Notes: generated from the letters alone by a model not told the origin. A DNA stretch of 64,000 nt from Chimonanthus salicifolius (GCA_013350335.1 CM023532.1:92197383-92261382), one strand, 5' to 3'. Numbered from the stretch's first letter, positions 36,537 to 49,355 are shown. Program-made: numbers and translations.

Positions 36537-38650
36537 CTACATCACCTAACCTTTGTCTTAGTCCGATGTAAAGAAAAGAACCTACTACTCAATTGGAAAA
36601 AATGTTACTTCATGGTTAAATAGGGGATAGTCTTAGGTCACATTATATCAGACAAAGGAATAGAAGTTGATAAAGCTAAGGTCGATTTGATCTCTCGTCT
36701 TCCACGACCCCAAACTGTTAAAGAGATCAGATAATTCCTAGGTCATGTTGGTTTCTACAAGAGATTTATCAAAGATTTCAGTAAAATTTCCAGACCTCTC
36801 TGTAGACTTTTGATTAAGGACTGAAGTTTCAATTTTGATGATGAGTGCGTCCACGCCTTTGAAAAATTGAAAACTGCATTGTCCTCTGCTCTGATTATTT
36901 GACCTCTTGATTGGTCTGTTCCTTTTCAGATAATGTGTGATGCTTCTGACTACGCAGTAGGAGCTATTTTAGGTCAAAGGGTCAATAAGTTACCTCATGT
37001 TATCCATTATGCGAGCAAAACACTGAACGATGCTCAATTGTACTATTCTACCAAGGAAAATGAATTGTTGGCAGGCGTTTTTGCGCTAGACAAATTTCGA
37101 TCTTACCTTGTGGGTTCAAAGGTCATTGTCTACTCTGATCATGCTGCTCTCAAGTATCTTCTGCCTAAAAGAGATGCTAAGTCCCGCTTGATTAGATGGA
37201 TTCTCTTGCTACAAGAATTTGATATTGAAATTCGGGACAAGAAAGGTTTCGAGAATGTGGTAGCAGACCATTTGTTTAGATTGGTAACTGAATTTTCTGA
37301 TGACCTGATGCCTATTACTGAGTCCTTCCCTGACGAGCAACTCATGTCAGTTTCCCAAGTACCTTCGTCTACAGATATTGTGAATTATCTTGTCACTAGT
37401 CTGATGCATGAGCATTGGACTAAGCAAAATAAGTCAAAATTTCTTGCAGAAGTCAAATACTTTATCTGGGATGATCCATACTTGTTCAAATACTGTTCGG
37501 ACCAAATCATTCGTCGTTGTGTCCCGGAGTCCGATCAAATCAGTGTCGTTAAGTTTTGTCATGATCAGGCTTGTGGAGGTCATTTCAGTTCGAAAAAGAC
37601 CACTACGAAGATTTTACAGTGTGGTTTTTACTGGCCTTCTATGTTTAAAGATACTCATACCTACTGTGTGTCATGTGAAAGATGTAAAAGGTTAGGTAGT
37701 CTGTCTCGTCGGAATATGATGTCGTTAAACCCAATTTTACCTGTTGAGCTTTTTGATGTCTGGGGCATTGATTTCATGGGACCGTTTCCTAATTCCTTTG
37801 ATAATCTTTACATTTTAGTTGGGGTTGACTATGTCAGTAAGTGGGTAGAAGCGGTGGCTTTCAAAACCAATGATCATAAAGTTGTCCTCCATTTCTTAAA
37901 AGAAAATGTTTTCTCTAGATTTGGAATACCACGAACCATCATTAGTGATGGGGGTAAGCACTTCTATAATCGCCCGTTTGAAACATTGATGAAATCATAT
38001 GGGGTGATGCATAAGTTTGCTACTCCCTATCATCCGCAAACAAGTGAGCAAGTGGAAATTTCAAACCGAGAGATTAAACATATTCTAGAAAAAACAGTTA
38101 ATCCATCTAGGAAAGACTGGTCTTTGAGACATACTGATGCACTTTGGGCATATCGTACTGCATTCAAAACACCCATTGGAATGTCCCCCTATAGGATAGT
38201 TTATGGGAAAGCCTGTCATTTGCCAGTTGAAGTAGAGCATAGAGCATATTGGGCTGTCAAGCATATGAATTTTGCTCTAGACAAAGCTGGGCAGCATAGA
38301 AAGCTCCAGTTGTCTGAACTGGATGAAATTAGGAGAGATGCCTATGACACTGTGAGAAAGTACAAAGATCGGATGAAGTTGGTTCATGATAAGAATATTT
38401 TGAGAAAAACTTTCACAGTTAGTCAAAAAATCTTGCTGTACAATTCTCGATTGCATCTGTTTCCTGGTAAATTAAGGTCAAAGTGGACAGGTCCATATAT
38501 TGTTCATGCTGTTTTTTCGCATGGGGCAGTCAGATTAAGCATCCTAAGAATGGCCATGTTTGGAAAGTTAATGGTCAGCGCCTGAAGCCATTCTTAGAAT
38601 TTCAAAAACAATCATAGGAGGAAGAAGTTCAGGTCCTGTTAGATGACCCA
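36537..38650 (+). pseudogene. pol: Athila RT end, RNase H and integrase
   Basis: The RT C-terminus runs from 36537 with RNLLLNWKKCYFMVK, GIVLGHIISDKGIEVDKAKV and FLGHVGFYKRFIKDFSKISR, with in-frame stops at 36621, 36732, 36822 and 36900. From 36933 an open 550-codon frame follows. RNase H has the [34 protein letters not shown] and [11 protein letters not shown] blocks. The integrase zinc region reads [15 protein letters not shown] then CVSCERC (about 37557-37685). The catalytic core has [19 protein letters not shown] and [20 protein letters not shown], so all three acidic residues are present. The frame shifts near 38540, and the last residues [14 protein letters not shown] are in another frame. 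The integrase would insert the cDNA. Confidence 0.96.
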
Positions 38651-40638
38651 ATCTACCAGGATTGATAGGAAGGTCCGCCCATCCATATCCACCCATTCAT
38701 CCATCCACCCATTATTCTAAGTCTGTGTTGAGTTTGTCTGTGCGTCAGTATGTGTATGTGCCGATGTTTGACTAGTTTAGGTTTTCACTTTTATTGAGTC
38801 AGTTTTTGTATTTTGAGTCAATCTAGTGTCTTTGTTGTGTGTTTATTGTTTTTTTTTTGTTGTCCATTTGTTTTTTTTTTTTGCAGGTTTGAAATAACAA
38901 AGCCATCTCAGGTATTTTTCAATTTTAGTTTTTCGTTTCTGATATTTTTCTTCTAGTTTGCAACTGGCCATTGTAGATTAGGGAACATTGAGGACAATGT
39001 TCAATTTAAGTTTGGGGGTATTGGAGGGGTTACACTTTTGTGTGCTTTGTTTTTGAGTCCTATATATATAAAAAAAAAAAAACAAACTTACGTCTGTTTT
39101 TGAAAAAAAAATGAAATATAAATTAAAAAAAAAAAAGATTTTCAGCATTAATATGTGGATACAATTTTTTATATCATGTTTTTCCATTTGAATTTTGTGA
39201 AATTTATGCTTGGAAAACTTTTACACTAGCCATCTTAATGTTAGCCCCAAAAAGAAGAGTATTCATTGGTTAAGTAATCACCAGAGGAATACCAGTGGAG
39301 ACTTGTGACCTAGTGAGCTTTTGAGCCATTCTATTTTTCTGAGGATTATAAGTAATTCTTATTTTCTTTGATGTGCGCATAATTATTATGTTTCGTAAGA
39401 TCTCATTATTCTTTCATTTCGGTCAAATACTGACAATGACATCAAAATTGGATTATTACATCTGAATTTTTTTTGAATTTATTTGAAGTTATATAAATAT
39501 CCATATGAAGCTTAGCAAATGATATAGGCCATTATTTTGGATCATTTGAGCCTTTGAAGCCTACGTATATTGGTCATCTTATCATGTTAGTTTCTATTTT
39601 TGAGCCTTGAATGAAAATTTAATCTGATTTTTTTTTTTATAGCCAAGTTATCCATACCCAACTCCGGTTATGGAGTTTGAGCCAAAATTGAAATATCTAT
39701 GACCTATTAAAAGGATTCAGAAAAGGTTAGAGATGATTGTTATTGGGATGGTACTATGAGAAAAATATAGCATTTGGAAAAAAAAAAACATCAATGAAAA
39801 AAAAATTGATAAAAAAAAAGAAAGAGAAAAAAGAATTGAGAAGGGAACATCCATACATCAAAAGAAGGACGTGAAAAAAAAAATTATATATATATATATA
39901 TAGAAAGAAAAAAATGTGTATTGTGAAAGTGATGAAAAAGAAAAATAGAGGAAGAATATCACATTTTAAAGTTTTGAAGGCCTCTACTTTTTCTGTTCAA
40001 AGTACATAATATTAGAGTCTTGTTATTGTTCTTTGATATGACCCGATCCTAAGCCACGTTTTGTCCTATTCGGAAGTCCTATTGATCCTCAGTTGAAATG
40101 ATAATTAAAGTGGAGAATAAAAGAGGAAAAATTATGAGATCTGTATTTTTCTTATTATAATACATTTTTTCTTGATAAATATGTGAGATATTTGTATTTG
40201 AGAAATTATTTTGCTTACATATACTTTTGAGAGAAATTTAACCCAATCTCTGAGCGAAAATCTTTCTGAGAGATATATCTTGTGAGATTTGGAGTCAAAG
40301 TGCATTTTCGACTGGTGGTTGCAAGACTTGTATGTATTTTTTTTTTTAAAATAAGGGTACGTTAATATTGGCTATCACACACTACACTCCGGGTATAATT
40401 TTTGTAAAATAATTTCAGAGTTGTATGATGTTTAAACTTTTGTTTAGATATTATTGCTAAGATTTGATGTTTGTGGGTATCATTACTGAAAGCCCTCACG
40501 AGACTATAACTCGTCCACTAGTAGTGAGCTAGGGGTTTAAAGGCTTGTTGCATGCGCTAAATGCAATCGAGAGTACCGGCGAAAGTGGTGTAGTTTAGGA
40601 TTTGTATTTTTTGTTTTGCTCAAGGACTAGCAAAATCT
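38651..40638 (+). other. Athila 3' untranslated region
   Basis: About 2 kb without a credible ORF. At 38981-39020 there is AACATTGAGGACAATGTTC followed by TTTAAGTTTGGGGGTA, a conserved Athila sequence (internal polypurine tract). Poly-A and poly-T runs are frequent (39070-39900). No envelope-like ORF, which some Athila elements have here, can be seen. Confidence 0.75.
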
Positions 40639-41160
40639 AAGTTTGGGGGTATTTGATGAACACTGAAAATTGATAATTTTACTCCTAGATAGTGGACTAG
40701 TTAGTCATTGTTTTGTGTAAATTTCATATGTTTGATGATATTTTATAGTTTTGCATGGGGTACATTAATATTGGCTATCACACACTACACTTCGGGTATA
40801 ATTTTTGTAAAATAATTTTGGAGTTGTATGATGTTTAAATTTTTGTTTAGATATTATTGCTAAGATTTGATGTTTGTGGGTATCATTACTGAAAGGCCTC
40901 ATGAGACTATAACTCGTCCACTAGTAGTGAGCTAGGGGTTTAAAGGCTTGTTGCATGCGCTAAATGCAATCGAAAATACCAGCGAAAGTGGTGTAGTTTA
41001 GGATTTGTATTTTTTGTTTTGCTCGAGGACTAGCAAAATCTAAGTTTAGGGGTATTTGATAAACACTGAAAAATTGATAATTTTACTCCTAGATAGTGGA
41101 CTAGTTAGTCATTGTTTTGTGTAAATTTCATATGTTTGATGATATTTTACAGTTTTGCAT
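40355..41160 (+). repeat. 403-bp tandem duplication over PPT and LTR start
   Basis: Unit 40355-40757 is repeated at 40758-41160. Both contain ATTGGCTATCACACACTACA, GGTATCATTACTGAAAG, the polypurine tract and about 104 bases of LTR start. The offset is exactly 403 between the two LTR starts (40654 and 41057). Differences between copies are a few bases. The break has a short GGG match. Confidence 0.93.
40639..40653 (+). other. Polypurine tract of Athila
   Basis: AAGTTTGGGGGTATT lies directly before the LTR start TGATGAACAC at 40654. It would prime plus-strand DNA synthesis. A second, duplicated and altered copy (AAGTTTAGGGGTATT) lies before 41057. Confidence 0.88.
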
Positions 41161-41980
41161 GGAATTCAGGGGAATACCCGATATGATGATTAAAAATTGT
41201 GAAAAAAGGTAGAGAAGTTAGGCAGCAACTCATGGAGATGAAGCCCAAAGTTGAGGCCCATGAAAAGTGAAAGCTCATCAATGGTCCATTAAGCACTGCA
41301 AATCAAATAGGACTGTTCTTTTTGGATTGTTTATGAAGATGGAGTGCATGGTGTGAAACACGACTGGTCAAGTATATGAGAAGTAATTTGGTCAAGAGAG
41401 CTAATTCATTTTCTCTGAATTAAATAGAGTGTTCATGTTGAAACAGGGTGATTACATCTCTGCACTCAAGCTCTCATTCAATCAGTATAGGACTGATTCA
41501 TTTGAAACAACAGTGTTCAAGCAGCTTGTAGCAGCAATTAGAGTTGCAAGGGAGCTTGCAAGTGTTTCCAAGTTCTAAGATAAGATGCCTCATGGACTGA
41601 ACACCATGGTTGGTTTCTTCAATGAGTTGCGCGAACCATGGACAAAGCAAGAGATGAAAATACAACAGATGTTTTCGTTGGCACCAATCAAGCAACCCAT
41701 GTTGTTATGAAGAGAGAAACAATTCCAGCTGCAACTGTCCTATGTTTGATGCTATTAAAGAATAAAGAAAGAAACCTACCGATACAAGAGAGATGTTATT
41801 AAAAAAGAAAAACAGTAACCACGTGTTACAAGCAGTAGCAGCTAGACAATTGCAATTGAGTAGTCATGTTTAAGCATCAAGCACCAATGAAGAGCAAGCA
41901 ACAAAGTTGTTCATGTGAAACCATTGGGCAGCAACAACAAGAACCTATACAATTGTAAACAGTGTAAAGACTGCAGATTA
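41057..41980 (+). mobile_element. Athila 3' LTR, first 0.92 kb
   Basis: It matches the 5' LTR from 22597 to about 23512, with a few small indels (for example an extra segment near 41695-41712). The start is changed to TGATAAACACTG. It stops at 41980, after GTAAAGACTGCAGATTA, where an LTR of another element begins. The rest of this LTR (equivalent to 23513-25019) is not seen in the window. Confidence 0.9.
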
Positions 41981-43227
41981 TGTAACGACCCATCCCGCCA
42001 CGAGTACATCAAAGTGATACAAGGTCCTAAAACCGATCCGATACTATTTCAAGGGTATATTTTTTTTTCCAAAATAAAGGGAAGTACCGCTCCCGCAACC
42101 CACACTCAAGTCAATAGCCGATAGTACCAACAAAGTATTAATCATAATTGGAAACAATAACATCGTTCCATTATTACATTCATCCAACTTAATGAAATGT
42201 ACACATATCGCAAATACATTAACAGGTCCTCAAATACAAAATGAAACCATGACAAGTACAACGCTGCAACTTTACGCCCAATGTCCGATTGAGGGTCCCA
42301 CCGACTCTTCCTCTATGAAGTATCTGTGAGGCAAAGGGTGAGCTATACATGCCCGGTGAGGGTAACACACGCATCATATGTCACCAAGCATACACTGTAT
42401 ATGATTATATGAACACATCAATGTCTATGATGTCTACATGCATGACTATGCAAGCGGGTGCCCTACCCCTAACACATGGGCCCACATCTGTCGGGCTTCC
42501 AGTACATCCTCTAACCAACTCAATACAACTCTATGGCAAGTCCCTCATGTGCCCATCCGCTGCGGTCCACCCACCCTCGGGTATACAGACTGATCTTGTA
42601 ACGACCCGTCCGGCTACGAGTACTAAAACTGATACAAAGTCTCAAAATTGATCTATTACTATTTCAAGGGTATTTTTTATTTTTTAAATGGGAGACACTA
42701 CTCCCGTAATTCAAACCAGCCACGGGCAACCCATAGTTAAACCAATAACCAATAATACCAATAAAGTATTAATAATAATTGGGAACAATAACATCATTCC
42801 ATTATTACATTCATCCAAGTTAATGAAATGTACATATATCTCAAATACATTAGTAAGTCCTCAATTACAAGGTGAAACCAAGACAAGTACAAACCTGCAA
42901 CTCTACGCCCAATGTTCGATTGAGGGTCCCGCCAACCCTTCTCCTATGAAGTACCTGTGAGGCAAGTGGTGAGCTCTACATGCCCAGTGAGGGTAACACA
43001 TGCATCATATGTCACCAAGCATACACGGTACATGATCATATGAACATATCAATGTCTATGATGTCTACATGCATGACTATACAAGCGGGTGCCCTACCCC
43101 TAACACATGGGTCCACATCTGTCGAGCCTCAAGTACATCCTCTAACCAACTCAATTCAACTCTGTGGCAACTCTCTCAAGTGCCCATCCTCTACGGTCCA
43201 CCCACCATCTGGTACACAGACTGATCT
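41981..43227. repeat. 616/631-bp tandem duplication from LTR terminus
   Basis: 41981-42596 and 42597-43227 are two copies, each opening TGTAACGACCC and ending in ACAGACTGATCT. Both contain TTCCATTATTACATTCATCC and CGATTGAGGGTCCC. They differ at many single positions, so the duplication is not recent. Confidence 0.88.
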
Positions 43228-43654
43228 CCAATCGGATCAGGATCCATACTCTTCGACTAGACCTATGACTCCCTCATGACAACCCGTACACATACCATGA
43301 CCAACCCAATAGTCAGACTCACTAGAGTCCCAAACTGACTACGACACGGGAGTAACCACCTCACCAGTCCTCAACGGACTGCCAACCAGACTCATCTATG
43401 ATCTCCTCAACCAAGAACCAGAGTGTCGATAGTCAAACCTATAACCTTGGACCCCATCTATTGGTCTCCACATGATTGGCGTATTCACCCCTCACAGAAT
43501 TCTATAGGTCTTCTACTGAGTGAGCCGCCCAAACTAACTCGTTAGGCGCCCATAAATTCCTGGTGAGTCAACACCCACAACACATGTCTCAACATTGAAC
43601 CCCAGAGTCCTAACCACATGTAAACACACTACCACATCACACCATAGGTTGTCC

Positions 43655-44240
43655 CCACCACACAGGTGTCCTAGCCTAGAATACCATACCTTAGAATTTT
43701 CCCACCCTGCAGGTATCATAGCCTGGAATACCATACCTCAGACTGTACCCACCTTGCAGGTGTCATAGCCTGGAACATCATCACACACCACACCGCAGGT
43801 TGTCCCCATCCTATAGGTGTCATAGCCTAGAACATCATCTCACACCACACCGCAGGTTGTCCCCACCCTACAGGTGTCCTAGCCTGGAACATCTCATCAC
43901 ATCACATTGCAGGTTGTCCCCACCCTACAGGTGTCCTAGCTTAGAATATCTCATCACATCAAATCGCAGGTTTTCCCGACCCTACAGGTGTCCTAGCCTG
44001 GAATATCTCATCACATCACATCGCAGGTTGTCCCCACCCTATAGGTGTCATAGCCTGGAACATCTCATCACATCACGATGCAGGCTGTCCCCACCCTACA
44101 GGTGTCGTAGCTTGGAATATCTCACCACATCACATAGCAAGTTGTCCCCACCCTACAGGTGTCCTAACCTGGAATATCTCATCCCATCATATCGCAGGCT
44201 GTCCCCACCTTACAGGTGTCATAGCCTGGAACATCACACC
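43655..44240. repeat. About 60-bp satellite, about ten copies
   Basis: Repeated units contain TTGTCCCCACCCTACAGGTG, TCCTAGCCTGGAA and CATCACATC. Period is 57-60 bases. The plus-strand reading frame shows it as 20-residue repeats (SPPYRCPSLEYLITSH-like), a consequence of the DNA repeat. Confidence 0.92.
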
Positions 44241-44258
44241 GTACCATCGCTCGAAGAA

Positions 44259-44640
44259 TGAGCGGGCGAGTACATCCTCAGCCTACTCGGTCATCCGGAG
44301 AAATCATAAACCATACCAGCGGGAGCTGTCCCTCACCATATCATCCCTTGACCACTGAGAGGGCGAGCACCTCCTAAGCCTACTCGGTTATCAGGGGATC
44401 ACAAGTCATACTAGCGGGAGCTGTCCCTCACTGCATCATCTCTAGACCAATGAGCGAGCGAACACCTCCTTAGCCTAGTCGTTCATCCGGGGATCACGAG
44501 TCATACTAGCGGGGGTTGTCTCTGACCGCATCATCCATCGACCAATGAGGGGGCGAGCACCTCCTTAGCCTACTCGGTCATCCGAGGATCACAAATCGTC
44601 ATCCCACCCTCTGGTCTCCACGTGGGCGAACCACTCAACC
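44259..44640. repeat. About 95-bp satellite, four copies
   Basis: Units start with TGAGCGGGCGAG-like words at 44259, 44356, 44451 and 44545 (spacing 97, 95, 94) and contain AGCCTACTCGGTCATCCG and TAGCGGGAGCTGTCC. They directly follow the 60-bp satellite. Confidence 0.9.
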
Positions 44641-46763
44641 CATTACACCACTGGGGACGCCTCATCCGCCACGCACTCGGGTAGCGTGTCTGTGATGAAC
44701 TCTAAGTCAGCATTGGGCGAGCTAACACTCAACCCCAGAACTTTCCGGAGGTTTCCATGACAACCTCAACACATGTCCCTTTTAGGACTCTCGGGCACCT
44801 CGCCCTCCAAACTGGACCACATCTACCTCGTAGGCGTATTTAAAGATCACCATGACAATCTAACTGATGCTAGGAAAAACTTCAACCCGTGTCCAACCAC
44901 CGGGTAGCCCATAGTCCAACCACCCTTCCACTTCGTGGTCCCACACAACACCCCGACCCTACTACCCGACAAGCTAAGGGAAGTCTCTAGATCCTGATGT
45001 TTTCTAGTACCCATGCCCCCACCGGCATCCCACATATGTTAGTTATATGTATGCACAATTACCCCTACGCCTACGCATGCTATTAACATAGTTCATCACA
45101 TAAAAATCAGGTGTATACATCACTATTTATCACGGGCTGGCATGTTAACATCCAAACATGTTATAATATCTAGTAATTCAAACTAATTATCACATAATCA
45201 TATGGTATATTATCGACACGACATATCACACCATAATCAGGCATATATCACCGCATATCACATATTTTCAAGTTGGCATCTTAGCATATTATCAATAAAA
45301 ATAAACCCTAATCATGTCACCACACAACCAATCAATTATAACATCAGATAAGCAACTCGTATATGCCTCTACGGGTATCGGGTACAAATACACTAGAATG
45401 GGGGCCTGTCACATAATGGTATCAACAGTTCCCTTGCCGAGTGGCTCATAATACCGAGGACCCCCATTCGCCATATTTCGTACCCGTACATTTGATAGAG
45501 AAGTAAAATGCATGTATGCATGATAAAATTGGTGATAAGTTCTCTCACCGTGTATACGTTTTGAAATCAACTTCAAGAAACCGGGTCCACTGGGTTGAAG
45601 GGGCTCAATCTGATAAAAGAAACACAAAGATTAACGAACGGGTTAAAACGGGCTAAAACAAGTCTGGGCCACAAATGGACCCAAAATGGGCTGAACATGG
45701 CCTAAAACTGAAAACCAGATCCAAAATTAGGTCGAGTTCGGGATTGGGCCTAAAATTGAAAACTGGATCTAAAATGGGTCGGATCTGAAAATTGGGCTAT
45801 AGGATCGGCGGGGCCCAAAGCTGGGCCGAAATGGGCTAGGCCTGAAATCGAGCTGGGCTTGACTGGCCAAGTTGGATCTGGGCCGAGTCGGATTGGGCTG
45901 AACCTGATTGGGCTGGCTCTACCCGAAACTGAACTCAGCCGAGTCGACAAGGTGACTCGACCGAGTCGGCTCTGTAACCTAGTTGGAAAACCGGGAAACT
46001 GAGGGAAAGAGGGGGAAAAGAAGGGAAATCAGGGAAAAATAGGGGAAAACAGAGAAAATGAAGGAGAAGATAGAAGGAAAGGAGAGGTACCTGAGATCAT
46101 ACTTCAACGGCGGCAAGGAAGCTGGAATCCAGCAGATCAGATGGAATTGGGGTTGCTCGGTTCAAGAAGGAGGGGAGAACGGCGGCGGAAAATCGGGGTT
46201 AGGGATCGGGCCGAGAGTAAAAAGTGAGAGGCAAGGGGAGAAGTGAAGATCGAGAGGGAGAAGGGAGATCGAAAGGGAAAAGAGAGGAGGTGGCGGTCAA
46301 AAGGGGGGTTTAGGGTTAGGGTTTTGATGAAAAAGGGAAGAAGAAAAGGAGGGTGAGATAGGTGAGAACAAGAGAGAGAGAAAGAGAGAGGCGTAGCGGC
46401 ATTGTAGCGAACTGCTACAGTGCTGCGCGGAAAGGGTATCACCGATTACGGTTTTGGGGTGGGGGCTTTAAGTTAGGATTGTTTTTTTAAAGAGAAATAA
46501 AAATAAAATTTTAAATTTTCCAAAGAAAATAAATAAATAAATAAATTAAAACTTATTAAAAATTAAACATCAAACATCGGAGAAGATAACGTATGATTTT
46601 CAAACCTTTTACCTGATAAAATATTCTATAATTCAAAATTACCAAAGTACCCTTTGAGTGTTTGAACTCAAAATCGGGCAAAACATGACCCAACATAGGG
46701 TCCACACTCTCCCCACCGCTACCAAGACCCCAAAACTCCAAAAAATCGGGTCGGGTCGTTACA

Positions 46764-48540
46764 ACACTACCCCCTTTAAGGAATTTCATCCTCAAAATTC
46801 ACCTTAGGCTCAAGTCTCGTAAGAAAAATCTAGGTAAAAACAGACTTTGCAGAGCTGAAACTCACTCTCAAACCAATCTTCCCACCATAAGATGATGCCA
46901 AAACACATGAGCCATAGAAACAACTTTGCCACTAATCACCATGAACAACCAAACAACTTGGATAATAGTATGCACCACCATCGAAACGAACGACTTCCAC
47001 CTGACCAATTTCATTAGCTCAATAGTCCTTCTAACCATATATGGTTCCCACAGAATTGCATCAAAGTCTTTACCCAACATGGGGGAATTCTATTTAGTTG
47101 GTCATAAACTAACTCGCATAGAACTACCAAAACGCCAATATGTCGATGCCATCGTACTCGAGCTCTATCAAGAACCAGCAACCCTCCTAACTCATCTCAT
47201 AACTCAGGTGCAAAACATAATGTCCTCTAAAACTCGCATGGTTTGTCCTGACAGCCTGTCTATCCACAGATAGTCCGTTGAGCTGAAACACAACTGAGCA
47301 TACTACTCTCTCTGTAACACTGTCTTATCTAATGGGTAGGACTTAAACCTTGATCTGACACTGTTGACATGGGCATCTCGCACAGACTAACTCTCTGCTC
47401 AACACAAACCGGTCCAAAAAGCTCCAAGAAGTCGGGAATCCTCACCCAAAGGAGATGGGTGAATTCTGCCTATCCATCCACTACCATCTGTACCACTAAT
47501 CCATGATGAAGAAGGAATTGAGGCATCTCCACGTGGCACCACTCATGCGGAGGCACCAACAATCTGCCTTGGAGAGTCAAGTCACCAATTGGTCTCATTA
47601 TCTAGTCATCTGGCCCACCACAACACATCATAGAATCCCATAGTCTAGCTGCCCCTGTGCCTGAACGTTGATTCTTTGGAGCTCTGCCACTTAACATTGG
47701 AAGAACTGCCACTTCGCATAGTCTGGTTGCTCTAGTCTTTGTACTTGATCAACAATCACTCCATGAAACTTTATATGATATGTCCGCTTCCTGCTCGACC
47801 CTTCCTAAATAAACAAGTACTCAAAACCACAGCGATGGAGGACACTCAGAACCTCTCTCAACAATGGATATCTCCAACCCAAGCAAAACACCATCAGCAT
47901 CCATCTCGAGCTATTAGTGAAAAGCTATACTCATCAATATCATGTCGTCTCGAAGTAGAAGCCACCAATTATCCATCCTATATTAGCACACAACCCTTAC
48001 CATCCCTGGAAACATCATAATAAACTGTACACCTGCGGTCTTTCTCTGCCTCCAGTACGAATATGACTATAGTGGTCATCTGCTTCCACTCAAGAAAACT
48101 CCATCACTCCCATTGTACCAAGAACTGATCGTTCTCTCTGACCAATCTAACTGTAAGCATGGCCACCTGGAGTAATCTGAATAGACTGACAGACGCGACC
48201 TCTACTTCATCCTGACAAACCTATCGCACTAACTTTCGAAACCACATTGCCAGGCAGCTACATTTATGGGATTAAAACTCGCATCCGACAAGATTCCGAA
48301 TGAAAAGACATCCTCAAGAAGCAATAGAGATTCTCTCAGATGTCTTAAAAAGTCATCAATCTTCAGTAGAAGAACTTCATCTTACTTTTTAACTTTGTTC
48401 AATCGTTGACCACTGGCATAAAGTCTCACCGAGTCACCCTTCTTCTAGGCTAACAAAGTTTGTATGTCCCCTGGTGAAATACCTAGGCAAATAGGTCCCA
48501 CCGACTCTAGCCTGCAAGTCTAGTCTCTATATCCAACATC
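46764..48540 (-). pseudogene. pol: Tekay-like pol remnant: RNase H and integrase
   Basis: On the minus strand, frames read in order: DVSRDGKGCVLI (about 47960-48000), which fits the RNase H opening DASRDGLGCVL; decayed residues; then VPPHEWCHVEMPQFLLHHGL and AEFTHLL (about 47440-47560), fitting the integrase core; MSTVSDQG (about 47345-47370), fitting VSIVSDRD; and at the end EPKVNFEDEIP (about 46775-46810), the usual gypsy pol end before the polypurine tract CTTAAAGGGGGTAGTGT (46780-46764). Stops are frequent and no domain is intact. The region 48020-48540 is too decayed for me to assign but is probably upstream pol. Confidence 0.7.
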
Positions 48541-48637
48541 CTTGCCATTACTCTTTTTATCATGGCTAATTACTTATCTTAATCCTCCATTCCTTTAAAC
48601 ATATTAGGTCCATACATGACCCATAAAAATTTGTACA

Positions 48638-49355
48638 AGGGGTTCGGCCATACATCATGGCCGAACCCATGATATTATTATTCCATCCTCCTTCTTAATT
48701 TATTTACAATAATAACTCCATAATTGACCCATAGAATTGATTCATGGGGTTCGGCCAAACACCATGGCCGAACCCTATGATGTCTAACTTTCCAATTTTA
48801 TCAAGTACCATCCTTGAATCCATAAACTAAGGTTCCTCCCTTTTTTATCCAAAAATCCATCGTTAGAACCTATCTAAATTAATAACCATCTTCCATGGGG
48901 TTCGTAATCCTCTCTTTAAAAATCATTCATCCAATATAAATTCCTTAATAACTTAAGTCCATAAAAGACCTCATGGGGTTCGGCCATACACCATGGCCGA
49001 ACCCATGATCTTTCATTTTGGCCTATATTTACAACTTTGCCATCCATAAAACATAACCAATGTTTCTCCATGGGGTTCGGCCCTTCATCATGGCCGAACC
49101 CTATGGTTCAACAACTTCTCTTAAACCATTTAAACCCTTTTAAAAATCATAAGCATGCATCTATGGCCGAACAACTTCTCTTAACCACTTCTTTGGTTTT
49201 CATCCCTCAAAAACCCATAAATCAAACCATGTCTTTCCATGGGTTCGGCCATGCACCATGGCCGAACCCTATGGTCCATCCTTTCCATTAAAACACCATA
49301 ATTATTCCCTCAATTTTCTTCCATAGGGTTCGGCCATACACCATGGACGAACCCT
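48638..49355. repeat. Dispersed GGTTCGGCC/GGCCGAACC hairpins in L8
   Basis: Copies lie at about 48640-48667, 48746-48775, 48974-49003, 49073-49102, 49239-49268 and 49325-49353. The pattern matches L7, with one extra isolated half (ATGGCCGAAC) near 49163. Confidence 0.88.

Larger units (their letters stand above)
41981..46763 (-). mobile_element. LTR with TGTAACGACCC termini, 4.8 kb
   Basis: The plus-strand ends are TGTAACGACCCATCCC at 41981 and GGGTCGGGTCGTTACA at 46763. A purine-rich tract on the minus strand abuts 46763, so this is the 3' LTR of a minus-strand element whose pol lies to the right. The LTR is made longer by a tandem duplication (41981-43227), a 60-bp satellite (43655-44240) and a 95-bp satellite (44259-44640). 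It cuts the Athila 3' LTR at 41980. ORFs inside, including 43800-44261, reflect the repeats. Confidence 0.85.

Noticed and set aside
43800..44261. 153-codon ORF with 20-residue repeats
   Set aside because: It is the translation of a 60-bp DNA satellite inside an LTR; the repeat explains the open frame.
46058..46442. Purine-rich ORFs near the right end of the 41981-46763 LTR
   Set aside because: Low-complexity GA-rich DNA keeps frames open; there is no protein feature and the region is within an LTR.
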